From an uncultured Bacillota bacterium (GTDB lineage: Bacteria; Bacillota; Clostridia; Lachnospirales; Lachnospiraceae), in NCBI GenBank assembly GCA_958352855.1, contig CATWQE010000106.1, forward strand, positions 1-7,227: DNA of 7,227 bases, written 5' to 3'. The notes below the pieces were generated by a model. It saw only the letters and a list, made by a program, of their open reading frames with translations, searched no databases and was not told the DNA's origin. Shown one piece after another: positions 1 to 5,881 of this stretch (position 1 is the first letter of the stretch; every line of letters starts with the position of its first letter). Made by a program: the position numbers and the translations under genes.

Positions 1-390
1 ACCTGCCTGATAGCAACTGTTCTGAACCTTTGATGGCTTTCTTAGCAGGACTCTCACCCTTGCCAGCAGTTCTTCAAAGGCAAAAGGCTTCACCAGATAA
101 TCATTAGCTCCTGCATCAAGGCCTTTTACCCTGTCTTCAATCTTATCCTTTGCTGTCAGAAGAAGGATGGGAATCTGATTTCCCTGACTTCTCAGCTTTT
201 TCAAAACCGTTATCCCATCCATAACCGGCATCATAATGTCCAGAATCAGTCCGTCGTATTCTGCTCCTGCCAGATAATCAAACACTGCCCCTCCGTCATA
301 GCAGGAATCCACACTATAATGCTCTGCCTGCAATCTTGCAGTTAAAATCCTATTCAAATCTTTTTCGTCTTCTGCTATTAATATCCGCAT
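1..390 (-). CDS. OmpR-family response regulator, receiver domain (3' end beyond the window)
   Basis: The first 130 residues of a two-component response regulator are present; the C-terminal part lies beyond the left edge. Visible receiver-domain landmarks are the acidic pair E7-D8, the predicted phosphoacceptor D51 in LILDIMMPVMDG, the switch threonine T79 in LLLTAKD, and the conserved lysine K101 in NDYLVKPF. The stretch FAFEELLARVRVLLRK is typical of the receiver end and linker in OmpR/PhoB-type regulators, so a winged-helix DNA-binding domain probably follows, but it is not seen. The ATG at 388-390 is preceded by AAAGGAGG (397-404) with 6 nt spacing. Such genes usually sit next to a sensor histidine kinase, which would lie further left. 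The signal sensed and the target genes cannot be told from this fragment. The family call is firm; the subfamily is an inference. Confidence 0.93.
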   Translation of the reverse strand, partial: MRILIAEDEKDLNRILTARLQAEHYSVDSCYDGGAVFDYLAGAEYDGLILDIMMPVMDGITVLKKLRSQGNQIPILLLTAKDKIEDRVKGLDAGANDYLVKPFAFEELLARVRVLLRKPSKVQNSCYQAG

Positions 391-414
391 CCTCTGCCTC
401 CTTTCTTTTTTTAT

Positions 415-443
415 ATCTTACCACTCTTTTTCCCTTTCTCCAA
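415..443 (-). promoter_or_regulatory. Putative sigma-A promoter of the response regulator gene
   Basis: On the minus strand a TTGGAG (438-443) and a TAAGAT (415-420) are separated by exactly 17 nt. The -35 matches the consensus at 3 of 6 positions and the -10 at 4 of 6. The -10 ends 24 nt before the ATG, leaving a short leader that still contains the AAAGGAGG ribosome binding site. It lies just downstream of the topA terminator, which fits a separate transcription unit. The match is moderate and the region is A-rich, so chance is possible. Confidence 0.5.
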
Positions 444-458
444 GTTTTTTAACCTCTG

Positions 459-517
459 AAAAAAGAGCAAAAAGCTCTCTGGCCGGAGGCATCTGCACCT
501 CTTGCCAGAAAGCTTTT
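459..517 (-). terminator. Rho-independent terminator after topA
   Basis: Arms at 504-517 and 470-483 form a 14-position stem with a single mismatch (477 against 510). Inside it, CCTC (498-501) and GAGG (486-489) can add an inner stem. In the minus-strand direction the hairpin begins 5 nt after the topA stop codon. It ends in a T5 tract (469-473), then GCTC, then a second T6 tract (459-464). A second, smaller hairpin (AGAGC at 464-468 with GCTCT at 474-478, 5-nt loop) overlaps the distal arm and is followed by the T6 tract. This closes the comM-dprA-topA unit and insulates the response regulator gene. Confidence 0.85.
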
Positions 518-522
518 CTATT

Positions 523-2598
523 CTATGACTCATTTTTCCTGGTTTCTACATAACCGCAGTGTTCGTCTGCACACACCAGCTTATTGCCTTTTTCCAGCAT
601 ATAACTGCCGCAGGAGGGACATTTTTTCTTAGATGGCTTTTGCCAGGACATGAACTCACACTCTGGATTGTTTTCACATCCGTAATAAAGACGTCCTTTT
701 TTGCTTCGTTTTACCACCACGTCTTTTCCACAGATTGGACATGGCACACCGATTTTTTCCAGATAAGGCTTGGTGTTTTTACACTCAGGAAATCCGGGAC
801 AAGCCAGAAATTTACCATGGGGTCCGTACTTAATTACCATATTTCTGCCGCAAAGCTCACAGACCACATCTGTTACTTCATCCTCGATTTTTACCTGTTC
901 CAGTTCTTTTTCTGCCTTTTCCACCGCTTCCTCTAAATCCGGGTAGAAGTTGCGGATTACGGTTTTCCACTGTACCTTTCCTTCACCCACACAGTCCAGC
1001 AGCTCTTCCATGGTAGCTGTGAAGTTCACATCCACAATACTGGTAAAGGCTTCTTTCATAATCTTATTTACCACTTCTCCCAATTCTGTCATGTAGAGAT
1101 TTTTGTTTTCTTTTGCCACATAACGTCTGGCAATAATGGTGGTTATGGTAGGCGCATAGGTACTTGGCCTTCCGATACCAAGCTCTTCCAGAGTTTTTAC
1201 CAGAGACGCCTCGGTATAGTGAGCCGGAGGCTGAGTAAAATGCTGCTGCTCCTTAAACTCTTTCAGACTGATTTGTGTATGCTCATCAATACTCTTCACC
1301 AAAAGCTGATTTTCCTGTTTTTCTTCATCCTCCTGGGTATAAACGGTCATAAAGCCCGGGAATTTTAACTTTGATGCCGCTACTGTAAAATAATATTCCC
1401 CACCCTGGATTTTCACAGAAGTAGTCTCATATTTTGCCTGCTGCATTCTGCTGGCAGCAAAACGTTTCCAGATAAGCTGATACAAGCGGTACTGGTCTCT
1501 GGAAAGAGATTCCTTCAAAGAGATTGGTGTTCTCTTAATATCTGTGGGACGGATGGCTTCATGGGCATCCTGTATTTTCTTTTTATTATCACCTTTTTTC
1601 TCAGAATCAGCCACATATTCGCTGCCATATTCCTGAGTAATGTATTCTCTTGCCGCTGCATCAGCCTCCTCAGAGATTCTGGTGGAATCGGTACGAAGAT
1701 ACGTGATAATACCCACTGTTCCATTGCCCTTAATATCTACGCCTTCATATAACTGCTGCGCCAGACGCATGGTTTTCTGGGTAGAAAAGTTCAATACCTT
1801 GGAAGCTTCCTGCTGTAAGGTACTGGTGGTAAAAGGCAGCGGCGCCTTCTTGCTTCTTTCTCCGTTTTTTACCTCTGCTACCTGGTATTCTGCATCCTTC
1901 AAATCATCCAGAATCTGATCCAGTTCTGCCTTGGAACGAATATTCATTTTTTTATTTTTAGTTCCGTAGAATTTCGCTGCCAGAGGCTTCTTTTCTCCCT
2001 CTACAGAAAAATCCGCTTCCAGTGTCCAGTATTCTTCTGGAATAAAGTTGTTGATTTCTTCTTCTCTGTCTCCAATAATACGAAGGGCGACTGACTGGAC
2101 GCGGCCTGCGCTTAGACCTCTTTTTACCTTTGCCCACAGTACCGGGCTAATCTTATAGCCTACCATACGGTCCAGAATACGTCTGGTCTGCTGTGCGTCT
2201 ACCAGATTCTGGTCAATCTCCCTGCCTTCTTTAATAGAAGCCTTTACGGCTGTTTTGGTAATCTCATTAAAAGTAATACGGCGCATCTTCTTTTCATCTA
2301 ATTTCAAAGAATGGGCAAGATGCCAGGAAATTGCTTCTCCTTCCCGGTCAGGGTCAGTTGCCAGATATACTTTATCCGCTTTTTTAGCAGCCTTTCTAAG
2401 CGCTGCCAGAATGTCTCCCTTCCCTCTGATTGTTATATATTTGGGTTCGTAATCATGTTCTACATCGACTCCAAGCTGGCTCTTGGGCAAATCCCTCACA
2501 TGACCATTGGAAGCCATTACCTCGTAATTAGACCCAAGAAATTTTTTTATGGTTTTGACTTTCGCCGGTGATTCCACAATCACAAGATATTTCGCCAT
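523..2598 (-). CDS. topA: DNA topoisomerase I (type IA)
   Basis: This enzyme relaxes negatively supercoiled DNA by cutting one strand and passing the other through the break. The protein is 691 residues. The N-terminal TOPRIM domain shows the catalytic glutamate E9 in VIVESPAK and the metal-binding DxDxE motif D82-D84-E86 in TDPDREGE. The type IA core carries the active-site tyrosine Y300 in ITYLRTDS, with R302 behind it, and a conserved HEAIRPT at 346-352. The C-terminus holds three four-cysteine zinc ribbons: C580/C583/C600/C606, C620/C623/C641/C647 and C660/C663/C676/C681. This is the usual bacterial TopA layout and length. I chose the ATG at 2596-2598 because GGGAGG (2604-2609) stands 5 nt before it and the protein then begins MAKYLVIVESPAK. 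An ATG seven codons upstream (2619) has no ribosome binding site and would overlap dprA by 20 nt. The gene starts 1 nt after the dprA stop, so coupled translation is likely. Confidence 0.98.
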   Translation of the reverse strand: MAKYLVIVESPAKVKTIKKFLGSNYEVMASNGHVRDLPKSQLGVDVEHDYEPKYITIRGKGDILAALRKAAKKADKVYLATDPDREGEAISWHLAHSLKLDEKKMRRITFNEITKTAVKASIKEGREIDQNLVDAQQTRRILDRMVGYKISPVLWAKVKRGLSAGRVQSVALRIIGDREEEINNFIPEEYWTLEADFSVEGEKKPLAAKFYGTKNKKMNIRSKAELDQILDDLKDAEYQVAEVKNGERSKKAPLPFTTSTLQQEASKVLNFSTQKTMRLAQQLYEGVDIKGNGTVGIITYLRTDSTRISEEADAAAREYITQEYGSEYVADSEKKGDNKKKIQDAHEAIRPTDIKRTPISLKESLSRDQYRLYQLIWKRFAASRMQQAKYETTSVKIQGGEYYFTVAASKLKFPGFMTVYTQEDEEKQENQLLVKSIDEHTQISLKEFKEQQHFTQPPAHYTEASLVKTLEELGIGRPSTYAPTITTIIARRYVAKENKNLYMTELGEVVNKIMKEAFTSIVDVNFTATMEELLDCVGEGKVQWKTVIRNFYPDLEEAVEKAEKELEQVKIEDEVTDVVCELCGRNMVIKYGPHGKFLACPGFPECKNTKPYLEKIGVPCPICGKDVVVKRSKKGRLYYGCENNPECEFMSWQKPSKKKCPSCGSYMLEKGNKLVCADEHCGYVETRKNES

Positions 2599-2599
2599 G

Positions 2600-3502
2600 T
2601 CAACCTCCCGTTCTGGCATAGTAATTTTTCACAGGCTCTTCTATAAGCCCCTTTAGCTCTAATTTTAGTAAAAGTCCGGTAATTTCTCTTGGAGAAAGAG
2701 GAATTTCCCGAACAATGTCTTCTATGTTCTTTGGATGTAAATCCAGACAACTATACACCATTTCTTCCTGGCTTGCAAGCCCAATCTTATTTTTCTCCCG
2801 GAAATCTTCTGGAAATCCCTTTGGAATTTTCAGTTCCTCCAGTAAAGGTTCCACAGAATATGCCACCCCTGCCCCGTCTGAAATCAGGCGGTTACACCCT
2901 TCACTTAAAGCATCTCCCACTCTTCCCGGAACTGCATAAACTATTTTTCCCTGCTCCAGAGCAAAGGATGCTGTAATCAGAGAACCGCTTTTTACTTTTG
3001 CCTCTACTACCAGCACCAAATCTGCCAGACCGCTGATAATTCGGTTTCTTCTGGGAAAATTTCCGGCATAGGGCGGCGTCCCCAAATCAAACTCAGAAAA
3101 CACGCCCCCTCCTGTCTGTAAGATTCTGCTCTCTAACTGTGCATGCTCCCGGGGATAGCAGATATCCACCCCGCACCCCAGAACTGCAAAGGTTTTTCCT
3201 CCACCATCCAAAGCGCCCTGGTGGGCTTTTCCATCAATGCCTCTTGCCAGACCACTGATAATCTGTACCCCATGCTCTGCCAGGACTTTGGCAAAGGTAT
3301 AGGCCTGATGAGCGCCATAAGGGCTGCAGGCTCTTGCGCCTACAATCGCAACGGTTTTTTTCTCCTCCTGTGGCAGACAGCCTTTTGTGTACAAAACTCC
3401 CGGCATCCCCTCATAGCATCTCAGTCTCTCTGGATAGGTTTCTTCCCAGGCGCCGCAGCGCCAAATCCCGTCCCTTTCTTCTATTCTATCAGATACTTCC
3501 AC
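2600..3502 (-). CDS. dprA: DNA processing protein DprA (Smf), without N-terminal SAM/HhH domain
   Basis: DprA binds single-stranded DNA and loads RecA on it; in competent bacteria it protects incoming transforming DNA. The protein is 300 residues from the chosen GTG at 3500-3502. The Rossmann-like core is clear: VAIVGARACSPYG (51-63), IISGLARGIDGKAHQGAL (81-98), FAVLGCGVDICYPREH (105-120), FPRRNRIISGLADLVLVVEA (149-168), KSGSLITASFALEQGK (171-186) and VPGRVGDALSEGCNRLI (191-207). After about residue 245 comes a small winged-helix-like domain (EEMVYSCLDLHPKNIEDIV onward), as in the DML1-type C-terminus of other DprA proteins. Only about 20 residues precede the core, so the usual N-terminal SAM/helix-hairpin-helix domain is absent. 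GTG was chosen because GGAGG (3513-3517) lies 10 nt upstream, within the last codons of comM. A TTG 19 codons further up would extend the frame into comM without a better signal. It sits 7 nt after comM and 1 nt before topA. Confidence 0.95.
   Translation of the reverse strand: MEVSDRIEERDGIWRCGAWEETYPERLRCYEGMPGVLYTKGCLPQEEKKTVAIVGARACSPYGAHQAYTFAKVLAEHGVQIISGLARGIDGKAHQGALDGGGKTFAVLGCGVDICYPREHAQLESRILQTGGGVFSEFDLGTPPYAGNFPRRNRIISGLADLVLVVEAKVKSGSLITASFALEQGKIVYAVPGRVGDALSEGCNRLISDGAGVAYSVEPLLEELKIPKGFPEDFREKNKIGLASQEEMVYSCLDLHPKNIEDIVREIPLSPREITGLLLKLELKGLIEEPVKNYYARTGG
2604..2609 (-). promoter_or_regulatory. Ribosome binding site that fixes the topA start
   Basis: GGGAGG on the minus strand, 5 nt before the ATG at 2598, lies inside the last codons of dprA. 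It supports the MAKYLVIV start over the upstream ATG at 2619, and it favours translational coupling of topA to dprA. Confidence 0.85.
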
Positions 3503-3509
3503 CTGTTCT

Positions 3510-5036
3510 CTACCTCCAATACTTCTTGTCCAGAGCCCGGTAACACACAGCCTCTGCAATATGTTCTTCCTCTATGATTTCCTTTGCGTCTAAATCAGCA
3601 ATGGTTCTCGCTGTTTTCAATATTTTATGATAAGCCCGAAGGCTCAGATTCATTTTTTCATAGGCTGTATCTAAAAGTTTTTTTCCTTCTCTGCTTACCC
3701 GACAATATTGTTCTGTTTCTTTTCCCGAAAGAGCGCTGTTAAACCTTATGTCCGTTCCTTCGTAGCGCTGCCTTTGCACTTCATGGACCCGGCAGACTTC
3801 CAGACGCAGTTGCAGGGATGTTTTTCCCGGCTTGTTCTCACGCAGCTGCTCTCCCGGTATATCCGTTACTTCCGTACAAAGGTCAAACCGGTCTAAAAGA
3901 GGCCCGCTTAGTTTTCCAAGATATTGCTCCACCTGATACTGGGTACAGGAACACCGGTTTCTGTCAGGATAATAACCGCAGGGACAGGGATTCATGGCTC
4001 CCACCAATAAAAAGTCTGCCGGGAACTCATAGGTTCCGTTTACTCTGGAAATACAGATTTTATGGGTTTCCAAAGGCTGCCGCAAAACCTCCAGAGCTGC
4101 TCTTCGAAACTCCGGCAATTCATCCAGGAACAAAATTCCCCTGTGAGCCAGTGTAATTTCCCCTGGTATGGGGACACTTCCCCCTCCCGCCATGGCAGTG
4201 GGAGAAATGGTATGATGAGGCGCGCGGAAAGGACGGCGCATTAACATGGGACTGTTTCCGGTAAGCAGCCCTGCCGCACTGTAGATTCTGGAAATTTCCA
4301 TGCTTTCCTCCCTGGAAAGAACAGGAAACAGTGTAGGAATCCGATTGGCAATCATGGTTTTCCCTGACCCCTTTGTTCCAATCAACAGCAGATTATGGAA
4401 GCCTGCCGCCGCAATTACGGCTGCCTGCCTGGCAGTTTCCTGTCCCAGCACATCTGCAAAATCTTCCTCATATTCTATGCAGCTTTGAGGCCAGTCTCTT
4501 TTGGGATTTCTCACTGCGCCCCAGTTTTCTTTTTCTGCCTGGTCCATAAATTCCCTGAGATTTTCAATTCCTAAAATGGGAATCTCATGAATATACTGGG
4601 TTTCCGGTAAATTTTCTTTTGGGATGATACACAATCTGCACCCTTCTTTAATAGCAGTATCCACAAGAGGTAAAATTCCTTTCACGCCCCTTACTTCACC
4701 ATTCAGGCTCAATTCTCCTGCCATGCATACTTTCTCCATTTTTTCCTGTTCCAGATAGCCAAAGGCGCATAAAAGGGCTGCCGCAATAGGCAGGTCAAAT
4801 CCTGTGCCTTCTTTTCGGATATCTGCCGGAGACAAATTTACTGTAATCCGCCTTGCCGGAAAAGCAAATCCTGTATTTCGAAGGGCTGTCCTGACTCTCT
4901 CCTGGGCCTCCTTCACTCTTGCCGATAAATATCCCACCATAGAAAACATAGGTAATCCCTGGCTTACATCTGCCTCTATCTTTATGGGAATACAGTCTAC
5001 CCCTGCCACAGTTGCTGACAAAACACTGCTAAACAT
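3510..5036 (-). CDS. comM: YifB/ComM-family Mg-chelatase-like AAA+ ATPase
   Basis: ComM is a hexameric AAA+ helicase that drives branch migration and aids integration of transforming DNA; the family is also called YifB. The protein is 508 residues, close to the 506 of E. coli ComM. The N-terminal domain (about 1-170) has the ChlI/Lon-like signature, including GLPMFSMVGYLSARVKEAQERVRTAL (27-52) and VNLSPADIRKEGTGFDLPIA (66-85). The AAA+ core follows with Walker A GTKGSGKT (220-227), Walker B ILFLDELPEF (301-310), sensor-1 N349 and GPLLDRFDL with R383. A four-cysteine cluster C351/C353/C362/C364 may bind zinc. The C-terminal Mg-chelatase-type helical domain spans about 410-505. Walker A carries TK where most relatives have PP; the catalytic lysine K226 is kept. 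The ATG at 5034-5036 has AGAGGAG (5042-5048) 5 nt upstream; a GTG fourteen codons earlier (5078) would run through a hairpin. It is the first gene of the comM-dprA-topA unit. Confidence 0.95.
   Translation of the reverse strand: MFSSVLSATVAGVDCIPIKIEADVSQGLPMFSMVGYLSARVKEAQERVRTALRNTGFAFPARRITVNLSPADIRKEGTGFDLPIAAALLCAFGYLEQEKMEKVCMAGELSLNGEVRGVKGILPLVDTAIKEGCRLCIIPKENLPETQYIHEIPILGIENLREFMDQAEKENWGAVRNPKRDWPQSCIEYEEDFADVLGQETARQAAVIAAAGFHNLLLIGTKGSGKTMIANRIPTLFPVLSREESMEISRIYSAAGLLTGNSPMLMRRPFRAPHHTISPTAMAGGGSVPIPGEITLAHRGILFLDELPEFRRAALEVLRQPLETHKICISRVNGTYEFPADFLLVGAMNPCPCGYYPDRNRCSCTQYQVEQYLGKLSGPLLDRFDLCTEVTDIPGEQLRENKPGKTSLQLRLEVCRVHEVQRQRYEGTDIRFNSALSGKETEQYCRVSREGKKLLDTAYEKMNLSLRAYHKILKTARTIADLDAKEIIEEEHIAEAVCYRALDKKYWR
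3513..3517 (-). promoter_or_regulatory. Ribosome binding site that fixes the dprA start
   Basis: GGAGG on the minus strand is part of the comM codons for the final Trp-Arg and directly abuts the comM TAG stop (3510-3512). It lies 10 nt before the GTG at 3502, slightly long but usable. The placement suggests that ribosomes ending comM restart on dprA. Confidence 0.7.
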
Positions 5037-5041
5037 GCTCA

Positions 5042-5048
5042 CTCCTCT
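5042..5048 (-). promoter_or_regulatory. Ribosome binding site of comM
   Basis: AGAGGAG on the minus strand lies 5 nt before the comM ATG (5036). It is separated by only 2 nt from the base of the hairpin at 5051-5070, so it is left unpaired by that stem. Confidence 0.8.
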
Positions 5049-5050
5049 CT

Positions 5051-5070
5051 GGTTTTGAACACTCAAAACC
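5051..5070 (-). repeat. Hairpin in the comM leader next to the ribosome binding site
   Basis: A perfect inverted repeat has GGTTTTGA (5051-5058) and TCAAAACC (5063-5070) as 8-bp arms around a 4-nt loop. It lies in the predicted transcribed leader of the comM operon, 2 nt upstream of the ribosome binding site. No T tract follows it in the comM direction, so it is not a terminator for that strand. It could stabilise the mRNA or tune ribosome access; this is inference. It may also be only a DNA operator. Confidence 0.6.
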
Positions 5071-5123
5071 CCTGTCACTTTTTCCTGTGTTTTGTTATCT
5101 TTTGTATTACTTTGGGATTGTTT

Positions 5124-5135
5124 GGCGGAACCGCC
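5124..5135. repeat. Short GC-rich inverted repeat in the comM leader
   Basis: GGCGG (5124-5128) and CCGCC (5131-5135) flank a central AA. As RNA this can form a 4-bp GC stem with a tetraloop. It stands out as GC-rich in an otherwise AT-rich intergenic region and lies about 20-30 nt after the predicted comM transcription start. Function unknown. Confidence 0.45.
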
Positions 5136-5139
5136 GGAT

Positions 5140-5151
5140 GTTTAAGTTTAA
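5140..5151. repeat. Tandem GTTTAA direct repeat at the predicted comM transcription start
   Basis: Two perfect adjacent copies of GTTTAA (5140-5145 and 5146-5151) lie just downstream of the predicted start point of the comM operon transcript (about 5154). Such short direct repeats can be regulator sites, but the unit is short and AT-rich, so chance is a fair explanation. Confidence 0.3.
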
Positions 5152-5160
5152 GATGAGATT

Positions 5161-5189
5161 ACTGTACCATATTTCCAGATAATTTTCAA
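5161..5189 (-). promoter_or_regulatory. Sigma-A promoter of the comM-dprA-topA operon
   Basis: On the minus strand TTGAAA (5184-5189) and TACAGT (5161-5166) are spaced by exactly 17 nt, and TGG precedes the -10, giving an extended -10 (TGn). Predicted transcription starts near 5154, leaving a leader of about 118 nt before the comM ATG. This is the best vegetative promoter in the window. Confidence 0.8.
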
Positions 5190-5196
5190 TGGAAAA

Positions 5197-5225
5197 GCAC
5201 TAATTCTTCTTTTCCTACATACTAT
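5197..5225 (+). promoter_or_regulatory. Possible sporulation-type (SigE-like) promoter of sigK
   Basis: CATACTAT (5218-5225) matches the SigE -10 consensus of B. subtilis (CATACAAT) at 7 of 8 positions and ends 29 nt before the sigK GTG. The expected -35 region, about 5197-5205, is only a weak match. sigK is transcribed by SigE with SpoIIID in B. subtilis, which makes this reading plausible. I found no convincing SpoIIID site. Confidence 0.4.
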
Positions 5226-5241
5226 AGAATTAAATTCCTCT

Positions 5242-5246
5242 GAGGT
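5242..5246 (+). promoter_or_regulatory. Ribosome binding site that fixes the sigK start
   Basis: GAGGT lies 8 nt before the GTG at 5255-5257. An in-frame TAA at 5231-5233 rules out any start further upstream than 5234, and no ATG, GTG or TTG lies in frame between that stop and 5255. Confidence 0.75.
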
Positions 5247-5254
5247 ATGCTTGT

Positions 5255-5881
5255 GTGAAAACATTTCAAAAGCCCCTGACACCGGAAGAAGAAAGTCATT
5301 ATCTTCAGGAATACAAGCAAGGCAGCCTGGAAGCAAAAAACATCCTCATTGAACGAAATCTTCGTTTGGTTGCTCATATTGTAAAAAAATATCAGGGAGC
5401 CCCGGAAGAGTTGGATGATTTAATCTCCATTGGCACCATTGGGCTGATTAAGGCTGTCCACACCTTTGATGCAAAAAAAGCAAGCAGACTCTCCACTTAC
5501 GCTGCCAGATGTATTGATAATGAGCTTCTTATGTATTTTCGTTCCAAGAAGAAAACCAATCGTGAGGTTTCGCTTTATGACCCCATTGGCACTGACAAAG
5601 AAGGAAATGAAATCAGTCTTCTGGATGTGATAGAGACAGAACCTGTGGATGTGGTAAAAGAATATTCCTTAAAACAGGATACTATCCTTTTATATCACCT
5701 GCTTCCTGATATTCTTACCAAAAGAGAACAGGACGTCATAGCCTTCCGGTACGGTCTCTATGGGCAAAGAGAACAGACCCAGCGGGAAATAGCAAAGCGG
5801 CTGAATATCAGCCGCTCTTATGTGTCGCGTATTGAAAAAAACGCTCTTATGAAATTACGCAGTTTCTTCCCGTCGTCTTAA
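5255..5881 (+). CDS. sigK: RNA polymerase sporulation sigma factor SigK, without pro-sequence
   Basis: SigK directs late mother-cell transcription for spore cortex and coat formation. The protein is 208 residues. Region 2 runs through about 30-100 and includes NLRLVAHIVKKY (35-46), DDLISIGTIGLIKAV (54-68) and STYAARCIDNELLMYFRSKKKT (80-101). The stretch VSLYDPIGTDKEGNEISLLDVI (105-126) is much closer to SigK than to its paralogue SigE as I recall both. Region 4 (about 150-205) ends with the helix-turn-helix TQREIAKRLNISRSYVSRIEK (175-195). The GTG start follows a GAGGT site; the first residues MKTFQKPL align with the beginning of the mature B. subtilis protein, so the membrane-tethering pro-sequence of about 20 residues is missing. 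The gene is uninterrupted, with no skin-type prophage. It is divergent from comM and its last 27 nt overlap the end of the convergent U32 gene. The AT-rich intergenic stretch upstream holds both predicted promoters. Confidence 0.93.
   Translation: MKTFQKPLTPEEESHYLQEYKQGSLEAKNILIERNLRLVAHIVKKYQGAPEELDDLISIGTIGLIKAVHTFDAKKASRLSTYAARCIDNELLMYFRSKKKTNREVSLYDPIGTDKEGNEISLLDVIETEPVDVVKEYSLKQDTILLYHLLPDILTKREQDVIAFRYGLYGQREQTQREIAKRLNISRSYVSRIEKNALMKLRSFFPSS
5796..5816 (-). terminator. Terminator-like hairpin for the U32 operon inside the sigK coding sequence
   Basis: A perfect 9-bp inverted repeat (arms 5796-5804 and 5808-5816) with a 3-nt loop and a GC-rich stem lies in codons of the sigK helix-turn-helix. 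Read on the minus strand it begins 39 nt after the U32 stop codon and is followed by TTTGCTATTT. That T-rich but interrupted tail is weaker than a classical one. It is the only terminator candidate I see for the U32 transcript. On the plus strand no T tract follows, so sigK transcription should not be stopped. Confidence 0.45.

Noticed and set aside
559..936. Open frame of 125 codons on the plus strand with a phenylalanine-rich product.
   Set aside because: It lies antisense to the zinc-ribbon end of topA, has no ribosome binding site, and its composition is what the opposite strand of a lysine- and glutamate-rich gene gives.
2599..2619. Upstream ATG adding seven residues to TopA.
   Set aside because: No ribosome binding site precedes it, and the added residues do not belong to the conserved VIVESPAK start. 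The ATG at 2598 has GGGAGG at good spacing.
5051..5070. The inverted repeat before comM as a LexA (SOS) box.
   Set aside because: The sequence does not fit GAAC-N4-GTTC; only a single GAAC half is present and the symmetry is that of a plain hairpin.
5181..5197. AATTTTC followed by GAAAA upstream of comM, which resembles a CodY box.
   Set aside because: The half sites are separated by 4 nt in place of the single base of the CodY consensus, so it does not fit; it is noted only as an inverted repeat over the -35.
5246..5257. Possible SpoIIID site near the sigK start on the minus strand (ACACAAGC).
   Set aside because: It misses a purine at a key position before ACA and overlaps the start codon, so the match is too weak to report.
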